From JAKPQE01 sp041397845 (GTDB lineage Bacteria > Pseudomonadota > Alphaproteobacteria > Rhizobiales > JAKPQE01), in NCBI GenBank assembly GCA_041397845.1, contig JAWKVW010000012.1, forward strand, positions 55,846 to 119,845: a stretch of 64,000 nt of DNA. The letters are read 5' to 3'. Below the pieces are notes generated by a model. That model had not been told where the DNA came from and made no database searches. It saw only the letters and a list, made by a program, of their open reading frames with translations. The translations under genes were made by a program, and so were the position numbers. Every line of letters begins with the position of its first letter. Within the stretch, counting starts at the first letter, position 1. Below, in pieces: positions 8,855 to 17,498 of this stretch.

Positions 8855-9250
8855 CCGACAAAAAGTCACAGAGCAATTGTATTTGGCCATCCGGTTTAAG
8901 AAAAACGCGAATAGGTTGTCTACAACGTTTTTTGTCCATTTGTCAGAAAAACAGTGCGGCTGGAAAACCTTGCGGCGACGCCATGGCTTGCGGGAGGCTG
9001 TGTTGCAAATTGTCGAAATTTCTTTCGGACGGCGCCTCGGCTGAACAATTTCCGTTTCTACCGCTGCGGGAGCTAAAATCACGAAAATGTGATCACGTTT
9101 TCCGGGCGACCGGCAGGCGTCGCCAGCACATCGGGTCCGTTCACGCGGCAACGTCCAAGTCCTTGAAACCAGGCGTTCCTTTTGCCGGCGATGGTTCAAT
9201 CCGGGCCGAGAATGCTTTAGCCTCGTGCGGTCAAAACAAGGGGTAGCGAC
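8855..9250. other. Comparatively AT-rich intergenic region before cysK
   Basis: About 400 bases, noticeably richer in A and T runs than the surroundings, between the divergent cupin gene and cysK. It contains TTTTTT near 8930 and a TGTGATCACG element near 9090. No credible reading frame was seen. It presumably holds the promoters for both sides. Confidence 0.4.
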
Positions 9251-10294
9251 ATGGACGTGAAGACCGGGATCGTCGAACTGATCGGCAACACGCCTCTGGT
9301 GCGGCTGAAAAAGGCGTCAGAGCTGACGGGATGCGAGATTCTCGGCAAGGCGGAATTCCTCAATCCCGGCCAGTCGGTGAAGGACCGGGCGGCGCTCTTC
9401 ATCATCCGGGAGGCCGTTCGTTCCGGGCGCCTGCGGCCCGGTGGCACGATCGTCGAGGGCACTGCCGGCAATACCGGTATCGGGCTGGCGCTCGTCGGCA
9501 ACGCCCTCGGTTTCCGCTCGGTCATCGTCATTCCGCAAACGCAGTCTGAAGAGAAGAAGGCGGCGTTGCGGCTCGCCGGTGCCGAGCTCATCGAGGTGCC
9601 GGCCGTTGCCTATCGAAATCCGAACAACTACGTCAAGGTTTCGGGACGGCTTGCCGACAAGCTGGCGGCGAGCGAGCCGAACGGCGCCATCTGGGCCAAC
9701 CAGTTCGACAATGTCGCCAACCGGCAGGCGCATATCGAGGGCACCGGTCCGGAAATCTGGGCGCAGACGGATGGCAAGGTTGACGGTTTCGTCAGCGCGG
9801 TGGGCACCGGCGGGACGCTTGCCGGCGTCGCCATGGCGCTGAAGGACCGCAACCGCGATATCCGGGTGGCCCTTGCCGATCCGATGGGTGCGGCGCTCTA
9901 CAGCTACTATACGACCGGCGAGCTGAAATCAGAGGGCTCGTCCGTCACCGAAGGCATCGGTCAGGGGCGGATCACCGGCAATCTGGAAGGCGCGCCGATC
10001 GACACCGCTTTCCAGATCGGGGATGCGGAAGCCCTCCAGATCCTCTTCGACCTCGTCATCGAGGAAGGCCTGATCCTTGGCGGCTCGTCCGGTGTCAACA
10101 TCGCCGGGGCGATTCGGCTGGCGCGCGAACTCGGGCCCGGCCATACGATCGTGACGGTGCTTTGCGACTATGGCGCCCGCTATCAGTCGAAGCTCTTCAA
10201 TCCGGCATTCCTGAAGGAAAAGGGCCTGCCCTGCCCGCAGTGGCTGGAACGGCGCGGGACGATGCCGGACGGCGTTCTGGAACCTGCCGGTTGA
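9251..10294 (+). CDS. cysK: Cysteine synthase A
   Basis: PLP-dependent O-acetylserine sulfhydrylase (347 residues), making cysteine from O-acetylserine and sulfide in the cytosol. The PLP lysine is in GQSVKDRAAL (about residue 44). The substrate loop is EGTAGNTGIG, the phosphate loop SAVGTGGTLAG, and the late serine region LGGSSGVN. It heads a run of four same-strand genes with alaX, sseA and a GNAT, which ties cysteine formation to editing of mischarged alanyl-tRNA and cysteine breakdown. The start has GGGGTAG 5 bases upstream. Confidence 0.95.
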   Translation: MDVKTGIVELIGNTPLVRLKKASELTGCEILGKAEFLNPGQSVKDRAALFIIREAVRSGRLRPGGTIVEGTAGNTGIGLALVGNALGFRSVIVIPQTQSEEKKAALRLAGAELIEVPAVAYRNPNNYVKVSGRLADKLAASEPNGAIWANQFDNVANRQAHIEGTGPEIWAQTDGKVDGFVSAVGTGGTLAGVAMALKDRNRDIRVALADPMGAALYSYYTTGELKSEGSSVTEGIGQGRITGNLEGAPIDTAFQIGDAEALQILFDLVIEEGLILGGSSGVNIAGAIRLARELGPGHTIVTVLCDYGARYQSKLFNPAFLKEKGLPCPQWLERRGTMPDGVLEPAG

Positions 10295-10384
10295 GAGCTG
10301 CCCGCCTTCGAGAATTATCGTTTCAAAGGCTGGCGGATTGTCCCTAAAGTGCCTGCCGGTGAAACAACTCGTGGATACGGAGAG

Positions 10385-11107
10385 ATGACGGACGAGCTTT
10401 TTCGGGACGATTCCTACCTTCAGACCTGCGATGCGACGGTTGTTGCCGTCAACGACCGCGGCGGGATCGTACTCGACCGGACCGTATTCTATCCGACCGG
10501 CGGCGGGCAGCCCGGTGACCGCGGCGTGCTGGAGACCGATGGCGGGCCGATCCGCATCGCGACGACCGTCTACGGCGAGAGCAAGTCCGAAATCGTCCAT
10601 GTTCCGGCCGAGGGCGAGAGCCTGCCTGCAGTCGGCGCGCGTGTGACTTGCCGGATCGACTGGGAGCGGCGGCACCGGCTGATGCGAATGCACACGGCGC
10701 TGCACCTGCTCTCGGCGGTTCTGCCCTATCCGGTGACCGGCGGGCAGATCGGCGAGGACGAGGGCCGGCTCGATTTCGACATCCCGGATGCCGGGCTCGA
10801 CAAGGACGAGATCACGGCGGCGGTCAACGCCCTCGTTGGCGAGGCGCATGGCGTCGGCATGCGGTTCATCACGGACGAGGAACTCGATGCCAATCCCGAT
10901 CTCGTCAAGACGATGTCGGTGAAGCCGCCGCGCGGCAGCGGCCGGGTTCGGCTGATCGAGGTCGAGGGCGCGGACCTGCAGCCCTGCGGCGGCACGCATG
11001 TGCGCTCGACCGCCGAGATCGGTTCCATCGAGGTCTCGAAAATCGAAAAGAAGGGCCGTCAGAACCGGCGGGTCCGGATCCGGTTTGCCGACGGCGCCGC
11101 TGCCTGA
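10385..11107 (+). CDS. alaX: Alanyl-tRNA editing protein
   Basis: Free-standing trans-editing factor related to the AlaRS editing domain, hydrolysing Ser- or Gly-tRNA(Ala). 240 residues. Zinc ligands are visible in HTALHLL (HxxxH) and in QPCGGTHV (Cys/His). The N-terminal FYPTGGGQPGDRG motif shared with AlaRS and ThrRS editing domains is present. The length fits the AlaX-M type. It lies 90 bases after cysK and 82 before sseA on the same strand. Confidence 0.92.
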   Translation: MTDELFRDDSYLQTCDATVVAVNDRGGIVLDRTVFYPTGGGQPGDRGVLETDGGPIRIATTVYGESKSEIVHVPAEGESLPAVGARVTCRIDWERRHRLMRMHTALHLLSAVLPYPVTGGQIGEDEGRLDFDIPDAGLDKDEITAAVNALVGEAHGVGMRFITDEELDANPDLVKTMSVKPPRGSGRVRLIEVEGADLQPCGGTHVRSTAEIGSIEVSKIEKKGRQNRRVRIRFADGAAA

Positions 11108-11189
11108 GGTCAACCATCGCAAAAAACACGCGGACCGGCGGCCGATGGTCGCCGGCTACCAAAAAGACGTTCAAGGGGAAGGGAACGAC

Positions 11190-12041
11190 GTGACCGACAA
11201 GCGATCCTGCTGTTTCGTGACGACCGAATGGCTTGCCGCGCATCTCGACGCGCCGGACGTCGTCGTCGTCGATGCGTCCTGGTACCTCGAGGTGACCAAG
11301 CGCGACGGCCATGCCGAATATCTCGAAGAGCATATTCCGGGAGCCATCTATTTCGACATCGACGACGTTGCGGACGCCAATACGACGCTGCCGCACATGC
11401 TGCCGCGCCCGGAGGTATTCTCCTCCAAGATGCGCAAGCTCGGCATCGGCGATGGCCAGAAGATCATCGTCTATGACGGCAACGGGCTTGTCTCGGCGCC
11501 GCGCGTCTGGTGGACGTTCAAGACCATGGGCGCGACGGACGTCGCCATTCTCGAGGGCGGCCTGCTGAAGTGGGACGACGACCAGGACAATCTGGAGGCC
11601 GGCGAGGTCATGCGGGCCGAGCGGCATTTCACGTCCCGCTTCAACGCCGGCGCGGTTGCCGACGTCGACGACGTGCGCAAGGCGCTCGAGACCGGCTCCT
11701 GGCAGGTCGTTGACACCCGTTCCGAGGGCCGCTTCCTCGGGGAGAAGCCGGAGCCGCGCGAGGGCGTTCCCTCCGGCCACATGCCGGGCGCGCTCAATGT
11801 GCCCTTTACCGATCTCGTGACGCCGATGGGCTGCCTGCGGCCCGACGAGGAGCTGCGGGCTGCGCTCGACAAGGCGGGCGTCGATCTCTCGCGGCCGATC
11901 ATCTGCAGTTGCGGCTCGGGGGTGACGGCGGCGGTCCTGATGCTCGCCCTTGCGGTGCTCGGGCATCGCGACAACGTGCTTTACGACGGCTCGTGGACCG
12001 AGTGGGTGCGCGAGGGCGGCGAGATCGTCACCGGCGCCTGA
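11190..12041 (+). CDS. sseA: 3-mercaptopyruvate sulfurtransferase
   Basis: Two-rhodanese-domain sulfurtransferase (283 residues from the GTG at 11190), which moves sulfur from 3-mercaptopyruvate to thiols or cyanide. The inactive N-terminal rhodanese domain is about residues 10-130. The active C-terminal domain has catalytic cysteine in ICSCGSGVTA (about residue 237), the CGSGVT loop being typical of mercaptopyruvate rather than thiosulfate enzymes. An AAGGGAA ribosome site precedes the GTG; ATG 11145 is an alternative giving 15 extra residues. Neighbours cysK and alaX support a role in cysteine metabolism. Confidence 0.93.
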   Translation: MTDKRSCCFVTTEWLAAHLDAPDVVVVDASWYLEVTKRDGHAEYLEEHIPGAIYFDIDDVADANTTLPHMLPRPEVFSSKMRKLGIGDGQKIIVYDGNGLVSAPRVWWTFKTMGATDVAILEGGLLKWDDDQDNLEAGEVMRAERHFTSRFNAGAVADVDDVRKALETGSWQVVDTRSEGRFLGEKPEPREGVPSGHMPGALNVPFTDLVTPMGCLRPDEELRAALDKAGVDLSRPIICSCGSGVTAAVLMLALAVLGHRDNVLYDGSWTEWVREGGEIVTGA

Positions 12042-12070
12042 CCGCCCTCACCTGCAACGGAGCCAGTCCG

Positions 12071-12604
12071 ATGACGCCTGAACCGGTGATCGTGACCGAA
12101 CTCGAACTCACGGCACCGCCGGCGCAGCGGGCGCCGGCACCGGCCGGTGTTCGCATGGCGCTGATGCGGGTGCATGACATGCCGGTGTCGTTCTATCGCT
12201 ATCTCGCCGACGAGAGTTCGGGCTGGACGTCGGCGCGGCAGAAGATCGACGGGCTGTCGAAGTCGGCGCTCTCGACCTTTCTCGGCGACCCTTCCCACCA
12301 CCTCTTCGTCCTCTATGTCGACGGCGCGCCGGGCGGCTGGTTCGCCCTCACCGGCGCAGACAGCAAGGACATCGATATCGCCTGGCTGTTCTGCCTGCAG
12401 TCCTACGAGCATCGCGGCATGGTGCGGTATCTCATCTCCGCGGCGATCGACGCGGCCTTCGGCCTCGAGCCGGACCGGGTGTCGCTGACCGTCAGATCGG
12501 ACGACCGGCCGCAGCGTCTGACGCTTTATCAACGCGCCGGATTCGCCCCGGTGGCGCGGAGCCACGAGACGCCGCCGACCGGCGAGGCGGCAAACGACGC
12601 CTGA
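12071..12604 (+). CDS. GNAT-family N-acetyltransferase
   Basis: A 177-residue acetyltransferase of the GNAT fold. The acetyl-CoA binding part is around QSYEHRGMVRYLISAAIDAAF, and the late LYQRAGFAPV strand-helix is typical. An N-terminal extension (MTPEPVIVTELELTAPPAQ) is poorly structured. The substrate is unknown. It lies 29 bases after sseA, so it belongs to the cysK-alaX-sseA operon, an association I believe recurs in Rhizobiales. Confidence 0.88.
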   Translation: MTPEPVIVTELELTAPPAQRAPAPAGVRMALMRVHDMPVSFYRYLADESSGWTSARQKIDGLSKSALSTFLGDPSHHLFVLYVDGAPGGWFALTGADSKDIDIAWLFCLQSYEHRGMVRYLISAAIDAAFGLEPDRVSLTVRSDDRPQRLTLYQRAGFAPVARSHETPPTGEAANDA

Positions 12605-12950
12605 CAGGCTGCGGCGTTCAAAAATTCTTTGCCTGACAATGTGTCAGCCGCCGGCGACTTCCCGTCTGCCGGCCGACGCCGCGTGTGGCCATCCGCGTTG
12701 CGCATCTATCTGAAACTGCTTGATACCGCAGTGCACGCGCGGTGACTGAGACGCGCGCAGGACCACCTGACAAAACGGCATTTCCCTTTAATTTCAATGT
12801 CATGAGACCAAAGGACGCTCTCTCAACCTCTTCCAAACAGGGGTCATGCGCGCCTAACCTCCTGACAACGAAGGCCAGTTTTGGCGCATGCACTGCCGAG
12901 CGAGGGGACACCGATCAGGGTGACGCTCTGCCGTGCGGGGGAGACGGAAA
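12605..12950. other. Intergenic region
   Basis: 346 bases between the GNAT gene and the OmpA-like gene, with no supported reading frame. It includes an AT-richer patch (TTTCCCTTTAATTTCAATG, about 12780-12800) that could be part of the promoter for the OmpA-like gene. No RNA gene or riboswitch was recognised. Confidence 0.4.
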
Positions 12951-13515
12951 ATGGCGACGGGAGCAATTATCAGGGGTGCGTTGTTGGGGGCCGGTCTCGC
13001 GGTTGCCTTTGCCGGTGGCGCGATGGCGATGTCGGCGGCGGATGTGTTTGCCGCGCTGACCAAGCCGACCGGGACAGCGATGGGGAGCGTCCCGAGCTAT
13101 TCCATCGATGCAATCAAGGGCAATGAGAAGATCCGGGCGGAAATGCCGGCGATCGATGTTGCAGGAATCAAGTTCGCCTCGGGCAAGACGGCGCTGGGCG
13201 AGGCCGACATGGCGGCCGTCGGCGATGTCGCGATGGCGCTGAAGGAAATCCTGTCAGTGCGCCCGTTCGATGTTTTCCTGGTTGAAGGCCATACCGACGC
13301 GACCGGCCCGGCCGCGGCGAACCTGCGGATTTCTCGCTGCGCGCGCCGAGGCGGTTGCCGCGGCGCTCATCGGACGCTTCGGCGTTCCGGCTCCGGCGAT
13401 TGCCGTTGCCGGATACGGCGAGGAGTTTCTGCTCTTCAAGACGAAGAAATCCGATGCGCGGAATCGGCGCGTCACGATCCGGCGGATTACGGACCTCCTT
13501 GATCCGCTGAAGTAG
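12951..13515 (+). pseudogene. OmpA-family protein, frameshifted
   Basis: A secreted or periplasmic protein of about 187 residues after repair. It has a signal peptide (ALLGAGLAVAFAGGAMAMSA), then an OmpA-like peptidoglycan-binding domain with VAGIKFASGKTAL, FLVEGHTDATGP and a later EAVAAALIGRFGV. The frame breaks near 13331: reading ATTTCTC as ATTCTC, i.e. removing one T, restores the OmpA pattern NL..LAARAEAV and the frame runs on to the stop at 13515. The one-base expansion of a T run looks like a sequence error. The domain suggests an envelope-anchoring role; nothing further can be said. Confidence 0.75.
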
Positions 13516-13800
13516 AGGTGCCGGCCGCGGTACTTAAGGGGAGCTGCCGCGGCGGCCGGCCGCTGATCCGACAAGGGTCGTGCGGCCGGCATCCTTTCCC
13601 GGCCGGCGCACGCGCCGGGACCGGACTGTCGACGAACCGGGCGTTCTTCGAACCCCGTCGCCCGGTTCGATCCGACGCCATGGCCAGGTCGGAAGCTTCG
13701 GCGTTCGGCCTGGTCCCGCCGCCCGGCCGCCCCGGGCGGCGGACCCTCTTCATGCTTCCGGCTCTCTGACATTCCCCCCTCCGGGAGCATGGAGGAAGCC

Positions 13801-13840
13801 CGCCCGGCCGCGTCCGCGCTCACGGTGCGGCGGCCGGGCG
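13801..13840. repeat. Perfect inverted repeat, 11-bp arms
   Basis: CGCCCGGCCGC at 13801-13811 is the exact reverse complement of GCGGCCGGGCG at 13830-13840, with an 18-base loop. There is no T run after either arm, so it is not a clear terminator. It may be an mRNA-stabilising hairpin or a remnant of a dispersed repeat. Confidence 0.5.
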
Positions 13841-13925
13841 TTGCTGTGTCTGGCGTCGGAAAATCCAAATTCCTGCAATTGCCGTCATGCCTCGCCGACG
13901 CTTTGGCGGCGGAGCCATGAACACA

Positions 13926-13949
13926 AAACGCGCCCGTCGGGGCGCGTTT
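13926..13949 (-). terminator. Terminator of the aap operon
   Basis: Ten-bp perfect stem AAACGCGCCC/GGGCGCGTTT with a four-base loop. On the minus strand it ends in TTTT. It lies 36 bases after the aapP stop codon. Confidence 0.8.
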
Positions 13950-13984
13950 CCGGTCGTTGCAATGGCGAGCGCGGGCTGGCGCGA

Positions 13985-14779
13985 TCACAGAATCTGGCTG
14001 AGGAACAGCTTGGTGCGATCGTGCTGCGGATTGTTGAAGAACTCTTCCGGCTCGTTCTGCTCGATGATCTGGCCGTAATCCATGAAGATGACGCGGTTGG
14101 CGACCTGACGGGCAAAGCCCATCTCGTGGGTCACGCACAGCATGGTCATGCCTTCCTCGGCGAGGTCGACCATCACTTCCAGCACTTCCTTGATCATTTC
14201 CGGGTCGAGGGCCGAGGTCGGCTCGTCGAACAGCATGATGCGCGGGTTCATGCAGAGCGAGCGGGCAATGGCGACGCGCTGCTGCTGACCGCCGGAGAGC
14301 GGGCCGGGGTATTTTTTCGCCTGCTCCGGGATCTTCACCCGGGTCAGGTACTGCATGGCGATTTCCTCGGCCTCTTTCTTCGGCATGTTGCGCACCCAGA
14401 TCGGGGCGAGCGTGCAGTTCTCGAGGATCGTCAGGTGCGGGAACAGGTTGAAGTGCTGGAACACCATGCCGACCTCGCGGCGGATCTCGTCGATGCGCTT
14501 CAGGTCGTTGGTGAGCTCGATGCCGTCGACGACGATCTTGCCCTTCTGGTGTTCCTCGAGGCGATTGATGCAGCGGATCATCGTCGACTTGCCGGAGCCT
14601 GACGGCCCGCAGATGACGATGCGCTCGCCCTTCATGACTTTCAGATTGATGTCGCGCAGGACGTGAAAATCGCCGTACCACTTGTGTACGCCGGTCATCT
14701 CGACGGCCACCTCGTCGGAGACCTTCATCTTGGTGCGGTCCGCGTGCAGGGAGGCGTCGATTACGTCGTGTCCGGTCAT
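13985..14779 (-). CDS. aapP: General L-amino acid ABC transporter, ATP-binding protein
   Basis: The 264-residue ATPase of the Aap (BztD-type) amino-acid importer. It has Walker A GPSGSGKST, Q-loop MVFQHFNLFPHL, signature LSGGQQQR and Walker B IMLFDEPTSALDP, followed by the switch histidine in VTHEMGFA. It is about 20 residues longer at the N-terminus than typical GlnQ proteins. It is last in the order aapJ-aapQ-aapM-aapP, 13 bases after aapM, as in Rhizobium leguminosarum, and energises uptake through AapQM. Confidence 0.95.
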   Translation of the reverse strand: MTGHDVIDASLHADRTKMKVSDEVAVEMTGVHKWYGDFHVLRDINLKVMKGERIVICGPSGSGKSTMIRCINRLEEHQKGKIVVDGIELTNDLKRIDEIRREVGMVFQHFNLFPHLTILENCTLAPIWVRNMPKKEAEEIAMQYLTRVKIPEQAKKYPGPLSGGQQQRVAIARSLCMNPRIMLFDEPTSALDPEMIKEVLEVMVDLAEEGMTMLCVTHEMGFARQVANRVIFMDYGQIIEQNEPEEFFNNPQHDRTKLFLSQIL

Positions 14780-14792
14780 CGGGTGTACTCCG

Positions 14793-16130
14793 TTACCGCT
14801 TGTGGCCCGTATCGAGCCGGCGTTCCATGAAAATCGAATAGCGGGACATGCTGAAGCAGAAGACCCAGAAGACGGCCGCCGCGAACAGATAGCCCGTGTG
14901 CGAGGTGTAGGGGGTGGCCCAGCTCGGATCGGTGAACGACGACTGGATCTGACCCAGGAGGTCGAACAGCCCGATGATGAGGACGAGCGTGGTGTCCTTG
15001 AACAGGCTGATGAAGGTGTTGACGATGCCGGGAATGACCAGCTTCAGCGCCTGCGGCAGGACGATGAGGCCCATCATCTGCCAATAGGTGAGGCCGAGCG
15101 CCTGGGCGCCTTCATACTGTCCCTTCGGGATCGCCTGCAGGCCGCCGCGGACGTTCTCGGCCATATAGGCGGAGGAGAACAGGGCAACGCCGATGAGGGC
15201 GCGCAGCAGCTTGTCGAAGGTCACCCCCTCGGGCAGGAACAGCGGCAGCATCACGCTCGACATGAAGAGCACGGTGATGAGCGGCACGCCACGCCAGGCC
15301 TCGATGAAGATGACCGACATCAGCCGGACGACGGGCAGCTTGGAGCGCCGGCCGAGGGCGAGGACGATGCCGAGCGGCAGCGAGGCGACGATGCCGGTGA
15401 CGGCGACGACGAGCGTGACGAGGAGGCCGCCCCAGCGGTCGGTCTCGACCTTCTCCAGGCCGAAGTCGAACCCGCCGATGAAGATGACGAGGCCGATGAC
15501 GGCGAAAATGGCGAGCGAGATGCGCACCGCACCGCCCGCCGCGGCGCCGGCCTGTTGTACCAGGAACGCGGCAATGCCGGTGACGGCGGCCGCGACGATG
15601 GCGTAGTCGACCCAGAACTTCATCCGGGACGGCTCCATGACGCTGTCGGGCAGGAGGAAGCCGTTCAGCTCGACATTGCCGCCGGTCAGAAGCACGAAGG
15701 CGAGCACCGGGTAGATGCCGAGCATGAAGATGGCGTTGGCGCGCTTGTAGGGCGCACTCGGAATGAGCATCGGCGCAAGGCCGAGGATGCCCGCGGCGAA
15801 GACGATGTTGACGCGCCAGCGCTCGGCGTCCGGATAGCGACCGTAGATGAACTGGTCGAAATAGGCCCCGACATAGGCCCAGCAGGCGCCATCGGCGCCA
15901 AGACAGGCGTCGCGGCCGTCGCCGGTCCAGACCGCGTTGACGAAGGCGAACTCCACCACCGGCGGCAAGATCATGTAGAGGATCCAGATGCCCAGCAGCG
16001 TCAGCACGATGTTGGTGACGCTGGAGAAGAGGTGCGTCTGCATCCACGCGACCGGACCGACCGACTTCCTGGGAGCCGGCAGCTTGTCGACATATTCGCG
16101 GCGGACATAGGCAATCGATGTATCGGACAT
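14793..16130 (-). CDS. aapM: General L-amino acid ABC transporter permease AapM
   Basis: Inner-membrane permease of 445 residues. A long N-terminal region with several helices precedes the conserved His/Glu/Gln-type permease module (about residues 230-435), which carries the EAA loop ENVRGGLQAIPKGQYEGAQALGL. The start MSDTSIAYVRREY is conserved in AapM, unlike upstream in-frame starts that would run into aapQ. It pairs with AapQ to form the channel. The start is 17 bases after the aapQ stop. Confidence 0.94.
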   Translation of the reverse strand: MSDTSIAYVRREYVDKLPAPRKSVGPVAWMQTHLFSSVTNIVLTLLGIWILYMILPPVVEFAFVNAVWTGDGRDACLGADGACWAYVGAYFDQFIYGRYPDAERWRVNIVFAAGILGLAPMLIPSAPYKRANAIFMLGIYPVLAFVLLTGGNVELNGFLLPDSVMEPSRMKFWVDYAIVAAAVTGIAAFLVQQAGAAAGGAVRISLAIFAVIGLVIFIGGFDFGLEKVETDRWGGLLVTLVVAVTGIVASLPLGIVLALGRRSKLPVVRLMSVIFIEAWRGVPLITVLFMSSVMLPLFLPEGVTFDKLLRALIGVALFSSAYMAENVRGGLQAIPKGQYEGAQALGLTYWQMMGLIVLPQALKLVIPGIVNTFISLFKDTTLVLIIGLFDLLGQIQSSFTDPSWATPYTSHTGYLFAAAVFWVFCFSMSRYSIFMERRLDTGHKR

Positions 16131-16147
16131 GGCTCTATCCTCCCCGC

Positions 16148-17350
16148 TCACCGCTCCACCAACGCCATTCGGGCGTTGTACCAGTTCATGAAGAGCGAGG
16201 TGACGAGGCTCAGGCCGAGATAGACCAGCATGGTGATGAGCAGCACCTCGACGGCCTGACCGGTCTGGTTCAGCACGGTTCCGGCGAACACCGAGACGAG
16301 ATCGGGATAGGCAATCGCGACGGCAAGCGAGGAATTCTTGGTCAGATTGAGATACTGGCTGGTCAGCGGCGGGATGATGACGCGCATCGCCTGCGGGATG
16401 ATGACGAGGCGCAGCGTCGGGCTGGGCTTCAGGCCGAGCGAATAGGCCGCCTCGGTCTGGCCGTGGCTGACGGCGAGAATGCCGGCGCGGACGATCTCGG
16501 CGATGAACGCGGCCGTGTAGATCGACAGGGCAAGCACGAGACCGACGAGCTCGGGAATGATGCGCATGCCGCCGACGAAGTTGAAGCCCTTCAGCTCCGG
16601 CATCTCGACGCCGATCGGCATGCCGAGGGCAAAGAAGGCAATGAGCGGCAGGCCGACCATGAGGCCGAGCGAAATCCACAGAACGGGCAGGCGCTTGCCG
16701 GTCGCTTCCTGACGCTGGCGGGCGATGCGGCGCAGGATGAGGCTGGCCGCGAGCGCGAGGAGGAAAATGATGCCGATGATGCCGGCGCCATCCTCGAACA
16801 GCGGCCGCGGCGAGAACAGGCCGCGATTGTTGAGGAACAGCAGGCCGCCGATATCGATGCTCTGGCGCGGATTGGGGACGGTGCGCAGGACCGCGAAATA
16901 CCAGAAGAAGAGCTGAAGCAGCAGCGGGATGTTGCGCAGCACCTCGACATAGGCCGTGGCGAGGCGGGAAATCACCCAGTTCTTCGACAGGCGGGCGATG
17001 CCGACGACGAAGCCGACGACCGTCGCGAAGATGATGCCGATGACGGCAACGAGAATGGTGTTGATGAAACCGACCCAGAAGACCCGGCCATAGCTCGACT
17101 GCTCGGAGTAGTCGATGAGGGTCTGGGTGATCGAGAAACCGGCGGTGTTGCTGAGGAAGCCGAAGCCCGAGGCGATGTTCTGCCGGGCAAGGTTGGTCGC
17201 GGCGTTGGTTACGACCTCATAGCCGAGCCAGACGATCGCGGCGATCAGCAGGACCTGATAGACGAGCCCGCGAATGCGCGGATCGTTGATCCAGGCGACC
17301 TTTGGCGACGCATCGTCGTCCGGCGTGGCGGTCGGACGGGAATCACCCAT
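16148..17350 (-). CDS. aapQ: General L-amino acid ABC transporter permease AapQ
   Basis: Permease of 400 residues with about eight membrane helices. The coupling loop is VRAGILAVSHGQTEAAYSLGL, and the internal IPLLLQLFFWYFAVL segment is typical of amino-acid permeases of this type. A large insertion around residues 170-215 between helices (FLNNRGLFSPRPL) is a known AapQ/BztB feature. It is second in the operon, 148 bases after aapJ. The transporter takes up a wide range of L-amino acids. Confidence 0.95.
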   Translation of the reverse strand: MGDSRPTATPDDDASPKVAWINDPRIRGLVYQVLLIAAIVWLGYEVVTNAATNLARQNIASGFGFLSNTAGFSITQTLIDYSEQSSYGRVFWVGFINTILVAVIGIIFATVVGFVVGIARLSKNWVISRLATAYVEVLRNIPLLLQLFFWYFAVLRTVPNPRQSIDIGGLLFLNNRGLFSPRPLFEDGAGIIGIIFLLALAASLILRRIARQRQEATGKRLPVLWISLGLMVGLPLIAFFALGMPIGVEMPELKGFNFVGGMRIIPELVGLVLALSIYTAAFIAEIVRAGILAVSHGQTEAAYSLGLKPSPTLRLVIIPQAMRVIIPPLTSQYLNLTKNSSLAVAIAYPDLVSVFAGTVLNQTGQAVEVLLITMLVYLGLSLVTSLFMNWYNARMALVER

Positions 17351-17498
17351 TCAAGCCCCTCCCCTTGGTGCTGGCTTGCATGACGCGGGCATGGCGGGCA
17401 GCCGGGACGCCGGCCACTGCCATTCATTACGCGTTTAGGCACCGGCGAACCCGGGCGGGAATTTCTCCCGCCCGGGCAGCGCGGATGTCAGGCGTCGA

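Larger units (their letters stand above)
13516..13984. other. Intergenic region with two strong inverted repeats
   Basis: 469 bases between the convergent OmpA-like gene and aapP. It holds an 11-bp perfect inverted repeat (13801-13811 with 13830-13840, 18-base loop) and the aap terminator at 13926-13949. GC-rich complementary tracts also occur around 13530-13565. No protein gene is supported. Confidence 0.5.

Noticed and set aside
8852..9199. 115-codon minus-strand frame between the cupin gene and cysK
   Set aside because: No ribosome site or domain pattern; the composition looks random for an AT-richer intergenic region.
14682..16223. 513-codon plus-strand frame opposite aapM
   Set aside because: Acidic, low-complexity antisense translation of a permease gene; the permease has conserved motifs.
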